Source: Cellvibrio zantedeschiae (GTDB taxonomy: Bacteria; Pseudomonadota; Gammaproteobacteria; Pseudomonadales; Cellvibrionaceae). From it: a stretch of DNA of 64,000 bases. Numbering within the stretch: the stretch's first letter is position 1; each line of letters starts with the position of its first letter. Positions 1 to 6,821 of this stretch are shown here, piece by piece. Both the position numbers and the translations under genes were made by a program. The notes under the pieces were generated by a model. The model saw nothing but the letters and a program-made list of their open reading frames with translations, searched no databases and had not been told where the DNA came from. The DNA is taken from assembly GCF_014652535.1 (NCBI RefSeq), contig NZ_BMYZ01000001.1, positions 1,674,001 through 1,738,000 of the forward strand, written 5' to 3'.

Positions 1-1
1 A

Positions 2-85
2 GGCCAAACCTTTATTGTTGAAGCTCACCAAAAATTCAAAGTAACTGCAGATGTAGAAACCTCTTACCTCTGCAAATACGAATAA
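2..85 (+). CDS. ppnP: Pyrimidine/purine nucleoside phosphorylase PpnP, C-terminal fragment
   Basis: The window opens inside this gene; only the last 27 codons are visible, ending in TAA at 83-85. The C-terminal pattern (an F-x-V strand, then K-V-x-A and the ending TSYLCKYE) matches the end of the small cupin protein PpnP (YaiE), which phosphorolyses several purine and pyrimidine nucleosides. The family is about 95 residues, so roughly 70 residues lie off the window. A strong hairpin terminator follows at once. Identification rests on a short tail and was made from memory of the family. Confidence 0.7.
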   Translation, partial: GQTFIVEAHQKFKVTADVETSYLCKYE

Positions 86-102
86 TCGCTTTTCAGCTCC
101 TC

Positions 103-131
103 AAATGCCCGCATCAGCGGGCATTTTTGTT
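103..131 (+). terminator. Rho-independent terminator of ppnP
   Basis: Perfect 10-bp stem (AAATGCCCGC / GCGGGCATTT) with an ATCA loop, running into a T-rich tract. It abuts the stop codon of the convergent LysR gene, so it may act in both directions. Confidence 0.85.
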
Positions 132-1027
132 TAGCTAATCCGCTCTTTTAAATACTTAATTAATGCCGTCATACGATAGGCTTGATATTTACGCTCCTTG
201 TAAAGTAAATATAAGGGTGAAGGTTGGCCAAGAAAGCGGCCCGCGAGCACCTCCACCAAAGTGCCCGAGGCAAGCTCTTCAGCAACATCAAGGGCAGATT
301 TGTACGCAACCCCTTTACCTTCTACTGCCCAACGCTTTACCAGCTCGCCATCGTTAGCAGATCTATCGCCCGTTACGTTGAGCGTGACCAGATCCTTTTC
401 GCATTCAAACTGCCACTTGCTGTATGGCCTTCCGTTGAGATAAAACAATAAGCAGTTGTGCTCAAGCAGGTCTTGCAATTCCTTTATGGGTGTATGCCTT
501 GCGAGGTAATCTGGCGAAGCGACTAATACTCGACGGTTATCACAGAGTTTTGCAGCAATTAAGCTTGAGTCTTTTGGCTGACCGTAGCGGATAACAATGT
601 CTAATTCATCCCTATATAAATCCTGAATTAAATCAGACACATGCAAGATAAACTTAACCTTGGGATTCAACTCCTGAAACTGGTTTAACAAGGCTAACAA
701 ATAGTGACGTCCTATATCTGACGGCAAACCAATTCGAATCTCCCCTGCTACCAAGGTTTGCCTGTTACGAAGCTCGTTCTCAGCTATATCCAGCGTACCT
801 AATATTTGCTGCAAATGAGGAATGAAAGCCTCCCCAGCAGCGCTGAGACGCAGGCTCCGGGTTGTTCGTTCAAACAGGCTAACATCTAGCGCGACTTCCA
901 AGCGTTTGATGGCTGCGGAGACTGCAGCGGTGGTCATATTGAGTTGCCGCCCCACCTCACTCATATTGCCACGTTCCGCAACCTGTATAAGAAGCTCCAA
1001 ATCTTGTAGGGAATATGACCTAGCCAT
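131..1027 (-). CDS. LysR-family transcriptional regulator
   Basis: A 298-residue LysR-type regulator of usual family length. Residues 5-65 form the winged helix-turn-helix (SLQDLELLIQVAERGNMSEV onward, with the AAVSAAIKRLE recognition helix); residues 90-295 form the substrate-binding periplasmic-type fold. An AGAGGA ribosome site lies 5 nt before the ATG. It is transcribed divergently from the dehydrogenase and Old Yellow Enzyme genes, a common sign that it controls them. By family habit it would autoregulate from the shared 105-bp promoter. The effector is not predictable; reactive electrophiles or quinones are a guess from the neighbours. Confidence 0.9.
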   Translation of the reverse strand: MARSYSLQDLELLIQVAERGNMSEVGRQLNMTTAAVSAAIKRLEVALDVSLFERTTRSLRLSAAGEAFIPHLQQILGTLDIAENELRNRQTLVAGEIRIGLPSDIGRHYLLALLNQFQELNPKVKFILHVSDLIQDLYRDELDIVIRYGQPKDSSLIAAKLCDNRRVLVASPDYLARHTPIKELQDLLEHNCLLFYLNGRPYSKWQFECEKDLVTLNVTGDRSANDGELVKRWAVEGKGVAYKSALDVAEELASGTLVEVLAGRFLGQPSPLYLLYKERKYQAYRMTALIKYLKERIS

Positions 1028-1132
1028 TTCATCCTCTTTATCAAATAGTATTTAATAGTTTTTCAAATGACTGCCACATTATCAAAATTCGCACTTAGGG
1101 TTAAGCTAGATCTACATTCTCAGGAGACTTTT
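1028..1132. promoter_or_regulatory. Divergent LysR/dehydrogenase promoter region
   Basis: This AT-rich intergenic stretch separates the LysR gene from its probable targets. It contains CAAATAGTATTTA near 1042, an imperfect dyad of the T-N11-A form that LysR proteins favour, and a further AT-rich CAAATGA element near 1064. No clear -35/-10 pair could be fixed by eye. The operator assignment is inference. Confidence 0.4.
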
Positions 1133-2164
1133 ATGACTACAGAAAATTTTATGAAAGCCGTTGGCCTCAAAGCCTATCTTCCCATTAGTGATACCAATTC
1201 ATTAGTTGATGTACAGCTTCCCGTTCCAACGCCCGGTGAGCGCGATCTCTTAATCAAGGTTGAGGCTATTTCGGTCAATCCTGTCGATACCAAGGTGCGC
1301 AGCCCCAAAAGCAAAGTTGAAGAAAACTACCGCGTATTGGGATGGGACGCGGTAGGTACAGTCGTTGCGGTGGGCAGCAAGGTTGAGTTGTTTAATGCTG
1401 GCGACGAGGTCTTTTACGCTGGCGATATCACTCGTCCGGGCAGCAATAGCGAATTTCAGTTGGTCGATGAGCGCATCGCGGGGCGCAAACCCAAAAGCCT
1501 AAGTAATGCAGAGGCAGCTGCCCTGCCTTTAACCGCTATCACCGCGAGCGAGGGTCTGTTTGAACGTTTGGGAATCAGCGAAGGAAAATCTGCAGGGAAA
1601 ACCTTATTAATTATCGGTGGAGCCGGAGGTGTTGGCTCAATCGCTATTCAACTTGCAAAACAAATTTCCGGTTTAAAAATCATTGCCACCGCATCGCGCC
1701 CTGAATCAGCCGACTGGTGCCGCAGCCTCGGTGCAGATGTAGTTATCGATCACCACAAAGATATGGTTCAGGAATTTCGCGCCCAGGGCATTCAATATGC
1801 GGATTATATTTTTTGCTTAAACTCCACTGCTAAATATTGGCCAGTCATGAGCGAACTCATCGCGCCTCAAAGTATTATCTGCTCTATTGTTGAACCGGAA
1901 GCGCCGCTGGATTTAAATCTTCTCAAATCAAAATCTGCGCATTTTGTATGGGAATTTATGTTTACCCGTTCAATGTATAAAACCGCTGATATGGTGGAAC
2001 AGCACAATATTCTTAACCGCCTGGCAGATTTAATTGATGCCGGAAAAATTAAAACCAGCCTTAGTAAAACACTCAGTCCTATAAATGCTGAAAATCTAAG
2101 GCTTGCACATACGGCGATAGAAACAGGAAAAACGATTGGAAAAATTGCGCTTACCGATTGGTAA
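1133..2164 (+). CDS. Zinc-type alcohol dehydrogenase-like / quinone oxidoreductase (MDR superfamily)
   Basis: Medium-chain dehydrogenase/reductase of 343 residues. It has the GroES-like N-terminal half (MKAVGLKAYLP, then VNPVDTKVR) and a Rossmann nucleotide-binding motif GGAGGVGSIAIQLA near residue 165. The Cys/His zinc ligands of true alcohol dehydrogenases are not evident, so an NADPH-dependent quinone or enone reductase role is likely. An in-frame upstream start at 1067 exists, but AGGAG at 1122-1126 sits correctly before the ATG at 1133. The OYE gene follows after 30 nt, probably co-transcribed. Both would reduce electrophilic C=C or quinone substrates. Confidence 0.88.
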   Translation: MTTENFMKAVGLKAYLPISDTNSLVDVQLPVPTPGERDLLIKVEAISVNPVDTKVRSPKSKVEENYRVLGWDAVGTVVAVGSKVELFNAGDEVFYAGDITRPGSNSEFQLVDERIAGRKPKSLSNAEAAALPLTAITASEGLFERLGISEGKSAGKTLLIIGGAGGVGSIAIQLAKQISGLKIIATASRPESADWCRSLGADVVIDHHKDMVQEFRAQGIQYADYIFCLNSTAKYWPVMSELIAPQSIICSIVEPEAPLDLNLLKSKSAHFVWEFMFTRSMYKTADMVEQHNILNRLADLIDAGKIKTSLSKTLSPINAENLRLAHTAIETGKTIGKIALTDW

Positions 2165-2194
2165 GCGCAGTATTTTTAAGCTGAGGTATAAATC

Positions 2195-3286
2195 ATGAGC
2201 AATTTGTTTAGCCCACTGGATGTTGGTAGTACTAAAGTTTCTTCACGCATTGTTATGGCGCCTATGACGCGCTGCCGCTCATCGCAACCTGGTGATATCC
2301 CCAATGAAATGATGGCTGCCTATTACGCACAGCGTGCGGGCGCAGGATTAATTATTACTGAAGCCACACAAATCTCTCCACAGGGAAAAGGCTATTCATT
2401 CACACCTGGAATATATTCCAAGGAACAAATTGCCGGCTGGAAAATAATAACCAATGCAGTACATTCAAAAGGCGGAAAAATTTATAACCAGCTTTGGCAT
2501 GTCGGGCGCATGTCGCACCCTATATTTCACAATGGCGAATTACCCGTTGCGCCCTCTGCAGTTGCATTTGAAGGACAAGTATGGATTTATGATGAGCAAA
2601 AACAAAAAGGCGAAAAAGTCAGTTGCCCTATTCCTCGCGAGTTAACAATAGCTGAAATTAAATCAATTATTAAGGATTATCAAAGGGCTGTTGTAAATGC
2701 GATGGAAGCAGGATTTGACGGAGTGGAAATCCATGGTGCTAATGGTTATCTAATTGAACAGTTTTTACGTACTACATCAAACCAACGCACCGACGAATAT
2801 GGTGGATCCATTGAAAATCGTTTACGATTTTTGAAAGAAGTTGTCACTGTGGTAGTTGACGCGATTGGTGCAGATAAAGTAGGCATTCGTTTAGCTCCCT
2901 TCATTACTGCACGTGGAATGAATTGCCCTGAAATTTTGCCATGCATTTTGGAAGCGGCGAATTTTCTCCAGTCTAAAAATGTCAGTTACATACATTTAGC
3001 TGAAGCTGATTGGGACGATGCGCCTAAAGTTGATGAAGATTTCCGTCGCGAGTTACGCAAAGGTTTCCATGGAAAAATTATTGTAGCGGGCAAGTTCACT
3101 AAAGAGCGAGCAGAACAAATTTTAGCGCAGGGTTATGCTGACTTGGTCGCGTTCGGCAGACCTTTTATTGCGAATCCAGACTTTCCAGCACGTCTAAAAA
3201 ATAATTTAGCCTTGGCGACCCTTGATCCAAACACATTATTTGGTGGAACTGAACGGGGTTATAGTGACTATCCTGTAGCGATTTAA
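2195..3286 (+). CDS. Alkene reductase, Old Yellow Enzyme family (NemA-like)
   Basis: FMN-dependent ene-reductase of 363 residues, the normal length for NemA/XenA-type proteins. Visible family motifs are APMTRCRS near the start, WHVGRMSHP (about residue 101), VEIHGANGYLIEQFL with the substrate-binding His/Asn (about 180), and the C-terminal phosphate-binding stretch ADLVAFGRPFIANPD. GAGG lies 9 nt before the ATG. These enzymes use NADPH to reduce activated alkenes, maleimides and nitro-compounds. Pairing with an MDR reductase under a LysR regulator suggests an electrophile-detoxification unit. Confidence 0.92.
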   Translation: MSNLFSPLDVGSTKVSSRIVMAPMTRCRSSQPGDIPNEMMAAYYAQRAGAGLIITEATQISPQGKGYSFTPGIYSKEQIAGWKIITNAVHSKGGKIYNQLWHVGRMSHPIFHNGELPVAPSAVAFEGQVWIYDEQKQKGEKVSCPIPRELTIAEIKSIIKDYQRAVVNAMEAGFDGVEIHGANGYLIEQFLRTTSNQRTDEYGGSIENRLRFLKEVVTVVVDAIGADKVGIRLAPFITARGMNCPEILPCILEAANFLQSKNVSYIHLAEADWDDAPKVDEDFRRELRKGFHGKIIVAGKFTKERAEQILAQGYADLVAFGRPFIANPDFPARLKNNLALATLDPNTLFGGTERGYSDYPVAI

Positions 3287-3294
3287 TCAAAGTT

Positions 3295-3330
3295 AAAAAG
3301 CGTGGCGAAGGTATTTTCGCTACGCTTTTT
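3295..3330. terminator. Bidirectional terminator between OYE gene and TonB-like gene
   Basis: Long hairpin: AAAAAGCGTgGCGAA pairs with TTCGCtACGCTTTTT with one mismatch and a 6-nt loop. The A-tract and T-tract on the two sides let it serve both convergent genes. Confidence 0.85.
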
Positions 3331-3341
3331 ATTGAAATAGA

Positions 3342-4649
3342 TTATTTCGTCAGTACCAGTGAAAAAAATGCTGCAGTATCAGAATTTGTCAGCTTGAATT
3401 TAAAGGTATTACGCCCCGCGTTAAAATGAACCTTACGCTTAAATTCAGTTAAATTCCAATTTTCACGCTCCGGGTTATTTTTGTCATAGGCCAAGGCGTT
3501 AAACTTTTTATTAAACACCGTACTATCCCAAATCAATTGATTATTCAATTCAAGACTCGCAAAATCATCAGCACCAATCCAAACCCAAAAATCTTGTTCA
3601 CGCTCAACAATAATTTCGGTGTATCCAAAAAAAACGCCTGCTTTATCAACCTGTGGTGGGATTAGCGGATATTGCGAATTGCTAAGATATTTCCAGCTTA
3701 CCGGATGATTTTCCTTACCATAATAAACCCCCTCTAAATCCACTGCGTATTCTGGCGGATGCTTGGTTGATGAATCAGCAAAGGGACCTATGATGTACCA
3801 GCTGTTGATAAACAATCGATCAGCGGGTCTCCCAGAGCTTTTAATAATTCGCCCAGCGACTTTTTTCGGGTTTTCACGATTAACACGCGGAATATGATCC
3901 AACCATAAATCCACAAAATCATTCTTACTGTGCAATCCCTGCTGCGCTGTATTACTTGCAATAGACGAATCCAAACCTTTTATAAGATTAGGATCACCTT
4001 CGCTGTAATAAGCTAAAGGTGGAGCCTTGGCCTTTTTAACATCGGTGGTGGAATTTCCATATCCCCTAATTTTTATATCGTTTTTTCTGTGGCTTAAGAC
4101 ATCCTCCGCCTCCTTCTCCATAGCTTCGGCCAACTTCATCATGGTTGAGCCTTTTATCCTGTTACCTCTATATTGAGGAAGATCAATTTCCATATTCATA
4201 ACCCGCTTCATAACATCGGAGCGCGGCATAGTTACAGCTCTTTGCAAATCCTGAGCCCTAAGTTCACGCTCTATCTTTCGAATATTTTCAGAGATTTTAT
4301 TTGCCAGCTCCATTAATTTCGATATCGTCACTTTTGGATCATTGATCGCTTGAGCGTCCACAGGTTCCAATTGTAAATTTTTCTTAATGGATTCATCCAA
4401 ACTATTCACTAATTCATTTTGGGCTTGCGCAATGCTCTTCACGCTTTGGTGCATTTTCATTTTATAGGTATTATTCATGGAAACTTTTACCCGTTGATCA
4501 ACCAGACTTTTGGCGACGGGAGGTTTTACAGCAAGATGACTTAGGATGTAAAAAAGTACGAGATGAAATACAACCGAAAACAATAAATAACCGTGCTTGT
4601 TAAAAAGCCATTTGAGGTTATAAGACGACATGGAAAGATTAACAGCCAC
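3342..4649 (-). CDS. TonB-like membrane anchor protein with PA14-like C-terminal domain
   Basis: Third gene of an exbB-exbD operon; about 435 residues. The single N-terminal membrane segment (about residues 21-40) carries SVVFH, keeping the Ser-x3-His spacing of the TonB helix (S16/H20 in E. coli) that couples to ExbB/ExbD. A basic, helix-rich, partly coiled-coil middle follows. Residues about 279-435 look like a PA14-type beta-sandwich (WYIIGPFA, VWIGADDFASLELN, late FNAGRNTFKFKL), not a TonB C-domain. Start choice is open: GTG at 4649 has AGGA 9 nt upstream and lies just after the exbD stop; TTG 4676 and ATG 4631 are alternatives. Function unknown; I infer a proton-motive-force-driven periplasmic device. 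Confidence 0.75.
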   Translation of the reverse strand: MAVNLSMSSYNLKWLFNKHGYLLFSVVFHLVLFYILSHLAVKPPVAKSLVDQRVKVSMNNTYKMKMHQSVKSIAQAQNELVNSLDESIKKNLQLEPVDAQAINDPKVTISKLMELANKISENIRKIERELRAQDLQRAVTMPRSDVMKRVMNMEIDLPQYRGNRIKGSTMMKLAEAMEKEAEDVLSHRKNDIKIRGYGNSTTDVKKAKAPPLAYYSEGDPNLIKGLDSSIASNTAQQGLHSKNDFVDLWLDHIPRVNRENPKKVAGRIIKSSGRPADRLFINSWYIIGPFADSSTKHPPEYAVDLEGVYYGKENHPVSWKYLSNSQYPLIPPQVDKAGVFFGYTEIIVEREQDFWVWIGADDFASLELNNQLIWDSTVFNKKFNALAYDKNNPERENWNLTEFKRKVHFNAGRNTFKFKLTNSDTAAFFSLVLTK

Positions 4650-4650
4650 G

Positions 4651-5076
4651 TTATTTATTCCTGGTTTGTAAAGCAATATTGGTTAGTCCTTCAAATTGGC
4701 ACAAATCAATTACGCCAACGATATACTTGTAGGGAACTGTTTCATCGCCTGCAATTTCAACCAATGTTTGCTTACTCTTAGCTCCCACATCTTTAAGGTG
4801 ATCTTGCAAGCCTTTTGTCGTTATTGCTTCACCTTGTAAAAACAAATTGCCTTTTTTATCAATGCTGATAGCTACAATTGTTTCTGCAGCCACACCTAAA
4901 TCAAGATTGGTGCTAGCTTCTGGCAATACCACCGAGAGTTCACGCTGCCCTTGTGTTGCAGTTTGTTGTGAAAAAGATGTAGAGACCATGAAGAACATCA
5001 ATAGAAAAAAGATGCAATCTATAAGTGCAATCAAACCAATTTCTGGCTGCTCATCATCACCAAGATTAATTCGCAT
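4651..5076 (-). CDS. exbD: ExbD/TolR-family biopolymer transport protein
   Basis: A 141-residue ExbD/TolR protein. The N-terminal helix LIALIDCIFFLLMFFMV carries the conserved membrane Asp (D20) that takes part in proton transfer; the rest is the small periplasmic ExbD domain. It overlaps exbB by 11 nt and ends just before the TonB-like gene, so the three are translationally linked. The symbol is by family only: ExbD and TolR are hard to separate, but no tolA, tolB or pal is nearby, which favours an Exb-type accessory system. Confidence 0.88.
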   Translation of the reverse strand: MRINLGDDEQPEIGLIALIDCIFFLLMFFMVSTSFSQQTATQGQRELSVVLPEASTNLDLGVAAETIVAISIDKKGNLFLQGEAITTKGLQDHLKDVGAKSKQTLVEIAGDETVPYKYIVGVIDLCQFEGLTNIALQTRNK

Positions 5077-5803
5077 GGGCCACCACTTTTAAATTAGAGG
5101 GATTCAAAGTCGCATGTGAAGATGAAAACCATTCGTTAATTATTTGGTTAAGGGCTTGCTCAAGTTGCAAGCTAAAGACCACAGAACGGTGCTTGAAAAA
5201 ATGATGCATGGCTAAAGCGGGTAAAGCGACGCTCAAGCCTGCTGCAGTGTTAATGAGTGCTTTTGATATACCACCAGCCAATAGCGCGGGATTACCCATT
5301 CCTTGCGAATAGGCAATAACGTGAAATGCCTCAATCATACCTATTACGGTTCCCAACAAACCAACAATGGGTGCAACCGTCGCAACGATTGCCAAAGCAT
5401 ATGCTTTTTGCTGATGTTGACGAAGTTCCAGCGAAGCAATTTCACTAGCGCCAGCGGCAAGCGTTCCTGGCTGCTGATGTCGGTGATTGAACAAGTAATA
5501 GAGAATTCGGCCCAAGGTATTTTTTTCAGATTCAAGGAGCGCTTGTATTTTTTCACTATCACCTTCTTGCCATAAAGGTTTGACTTTAGCGATAAGCTCG
5601 GCAGGAAAAATATATTTAGCACGAAAGTTAAGGAGTCTTTCCATGCTCACTGCAACCAACAAGATAGACATTAAAAGGATTACAACTAAGGCAATTCCGC
5701 CTTCCGCAAACTGTTCGGTAATATTAAGTTCGGCAGCCGTAGCAGAAGCTGAAAAAGCCGAAGTAGTAGAAATTAAAAGAAGGGATGCGAGAAATTTCAA
5801 CAT
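5066..5803 (-). CDS. exbB: MotA/TolQ/ExbB-family proton channel protein
   Basis: A 245-residue inner-membrane channel subunit. It opens with a signal-like hydrophobic segment (residues 1-24, ending SATAAE), then a first membrane helix (about 35-52) and the conserved paired helices ALAIVATVAPIVGLLGTVIGMIEAF and ALINTAAGLSVALPALAMHHF near the C-terminus. ExbB pentamers with ExbD dimers convert proton-motive force into motion of a TonB-like partner, here apparently the downstream gene. It is the first gene of the operon; a perfect hairpin lies in its leader. Confidence 0.9.
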   Translation of the reverse strand: MLKFLASLLLISTTSAFSASATAAELNITEQFAEGGIALVVILLMSILLVAVSMERLLNFRAKYIFPAELIAKVKPLWQEGDSEKIQALLESEKNTLGRILYYLFNHRHQQPGTLAAGASEIASLELRQHQQKAYALAIVATVAPIVGLLGTVIGMIEAFHVIAYSQGMGNPALLAGGISKALINTAAGLSVALPALAMHHFFKHRSVVFSLQLEQALNQIINEWFSSSHATLNPSNLKVVAHAN

Positions 5804-5832
5804 AGTTAACCTGCAGTTATTTGAAGAAAGAC

Positions 5833-5853
5833 AAAATCAGGCGATCTGATTTT
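5833..5853 (-). promoter_or_regulatory. Hairpin in the exbB leader
   Basis: Perfect 8-bp stem AAAATCAG / CTGATTTT with a 5-nt loop, about 30 nt upstream of the exbB start. On the minus strand it is followed by T-rich sequence, so it could be a leader attenuator or an operator. It does not resemble a Fur box. The role is not determined. Confidence 0.4.
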
Positions 5854-6002
5854 CTCGTGTTCAATGCTGAAGGTTATTATTGATAGATTAAAACTGAGGT
5901 GGACCTAAAGATGCCGAGTGGCGCTTAAGGAGGATAAGTGGAAATTTTGTCGCGGGTAGAACACTTGACGGCTTAGCCTATCAGAGAAGGACGACAGACC
6001 GG

Positions 6003-6482
6003 CTAAAAGCAGTTAATCGGCAGGTATTTGTTTTCAATATTAGTATTATTCACCCCTACAACAGTCATACCCTCAGGCACAGGCGAGTTTCCACATACCC
6101 AGGAAATGGGGCTTTCGGGTGAAGCTGTAACTACCATGGGGCGAATACTAAGGACTTTCTTTTTAAGCACTCCATTTGCTTTGTTGCCAAAGGTGATATT
6201 AAAAGCACCCATGACATAGTCTATGCGTTCAACATAATTACCGATTAAAAATTCCGGTTTCGGAATTCCAGCTTCAGCATTATGTCTGGGAAATTTTTTT
6301 TCGGTTTGGTAAAACAAGCCCACACTGTCTTTCAAGTTTTTAATCAGATCTACTGATTCTATAACCTGTGCGCGCGTATTTTTTGATTCAAAAGAAGGCA
6401 TTGCCATAGTTGCGAGAATAGCAATTATAGCCAGCACAACCATGAGCTCGAGCAAAGTAAACCCCATGTTATGTTTTTGCAT
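6003..6482 (-). CDS. Type IV pilin-like protein
   Basis: A 159-residue prepilin. The short leader MQKHNMG is followed by FTLLELMVVLAIIAILATM: cleavage after Gly by prepilin peptidase, Glu at +5, then the hydrophobic assembly helix. The C-terminus has two cysteines (in SWVCGN and the ending PINCF) that could form the disulfide loop typical of PilA-type pilins. No pil or gsp genes are adjacent, so it is an orphan. It could be a major or minor pilin, or a pseudopilin. Confidence 0.82.
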   Translation of the reverse strand: MQKHNMGFTLLELMVVLAIIAILATMAMPSFESKNTRAQVIESVDLIKNLKDSVGLFYQTEKKFPRHNAEAGIPKPEFLIGNYVERIDYVMGAFNITFGNKANGVLKKKVLSIRPMVVTASPESPISWVCGNSPVPEGMTVVGVNNTNIENKYLPINCF

Positions 6483-6518
6483 GATCCCTACCTTCTTATA
6501 TTTTTGTGACCTTAAAAC

Positions 6519-6776
6519 TTATCGAATAAATTTAGCTGCATACCAACAGCTAGCATGAAGTTCGTAACCTTGTTCCTTCGCCCACTTTATACCGGCGCGA
6601 ACAAGCTTTTCAGCTAAGCCTTTACCTCTGAAAGCTGGAGGTACAAAAGTACTGTTAAAATCTATTGCTGTTACACCAGAAGCCTGCTTGCTCAAACTGT
6701 AATGCAAGACTGCCTGATCGCCTCCAGCTTCAATAACAAACATATTTTGCTCTACAAGGTGACGAAGATTATCCAT
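6519..6776 (-). CDS. Small GNAT-family N-acetyltransferase (GCN5-related, YidJ/YjdJ type)
   Basis: An 85-residue protein with the minimal acetyltransferase core: AVLHYSL strand, DFNSTFVPPAFRGKGLAEKLV (the acetyl-CoA-binding loop is RGKGLA) and a final CWYAAKFIR strand. This matches the short PF14542-type GNAT proteins. ATG at 6776 was chosen because GGAG lies 6 nt upstream; a start at 6806 would add ten residues without a site. The substrate is unknown. Confidence 0.82.
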   Translation of the reverse strand: MDNLRHLVEQNMFVIEAGGDQAVLHYSLSKQASGVTAIDFNSTFVPPAFRGKGLAEKLVRAGIKWAKEQGYELHASCWYAAKFIR

Positions 6777-6821
6777 ATAAAACTCCAGAGCAATGCTGAT
6801 TAACATCAGCCAAGATAAAGA

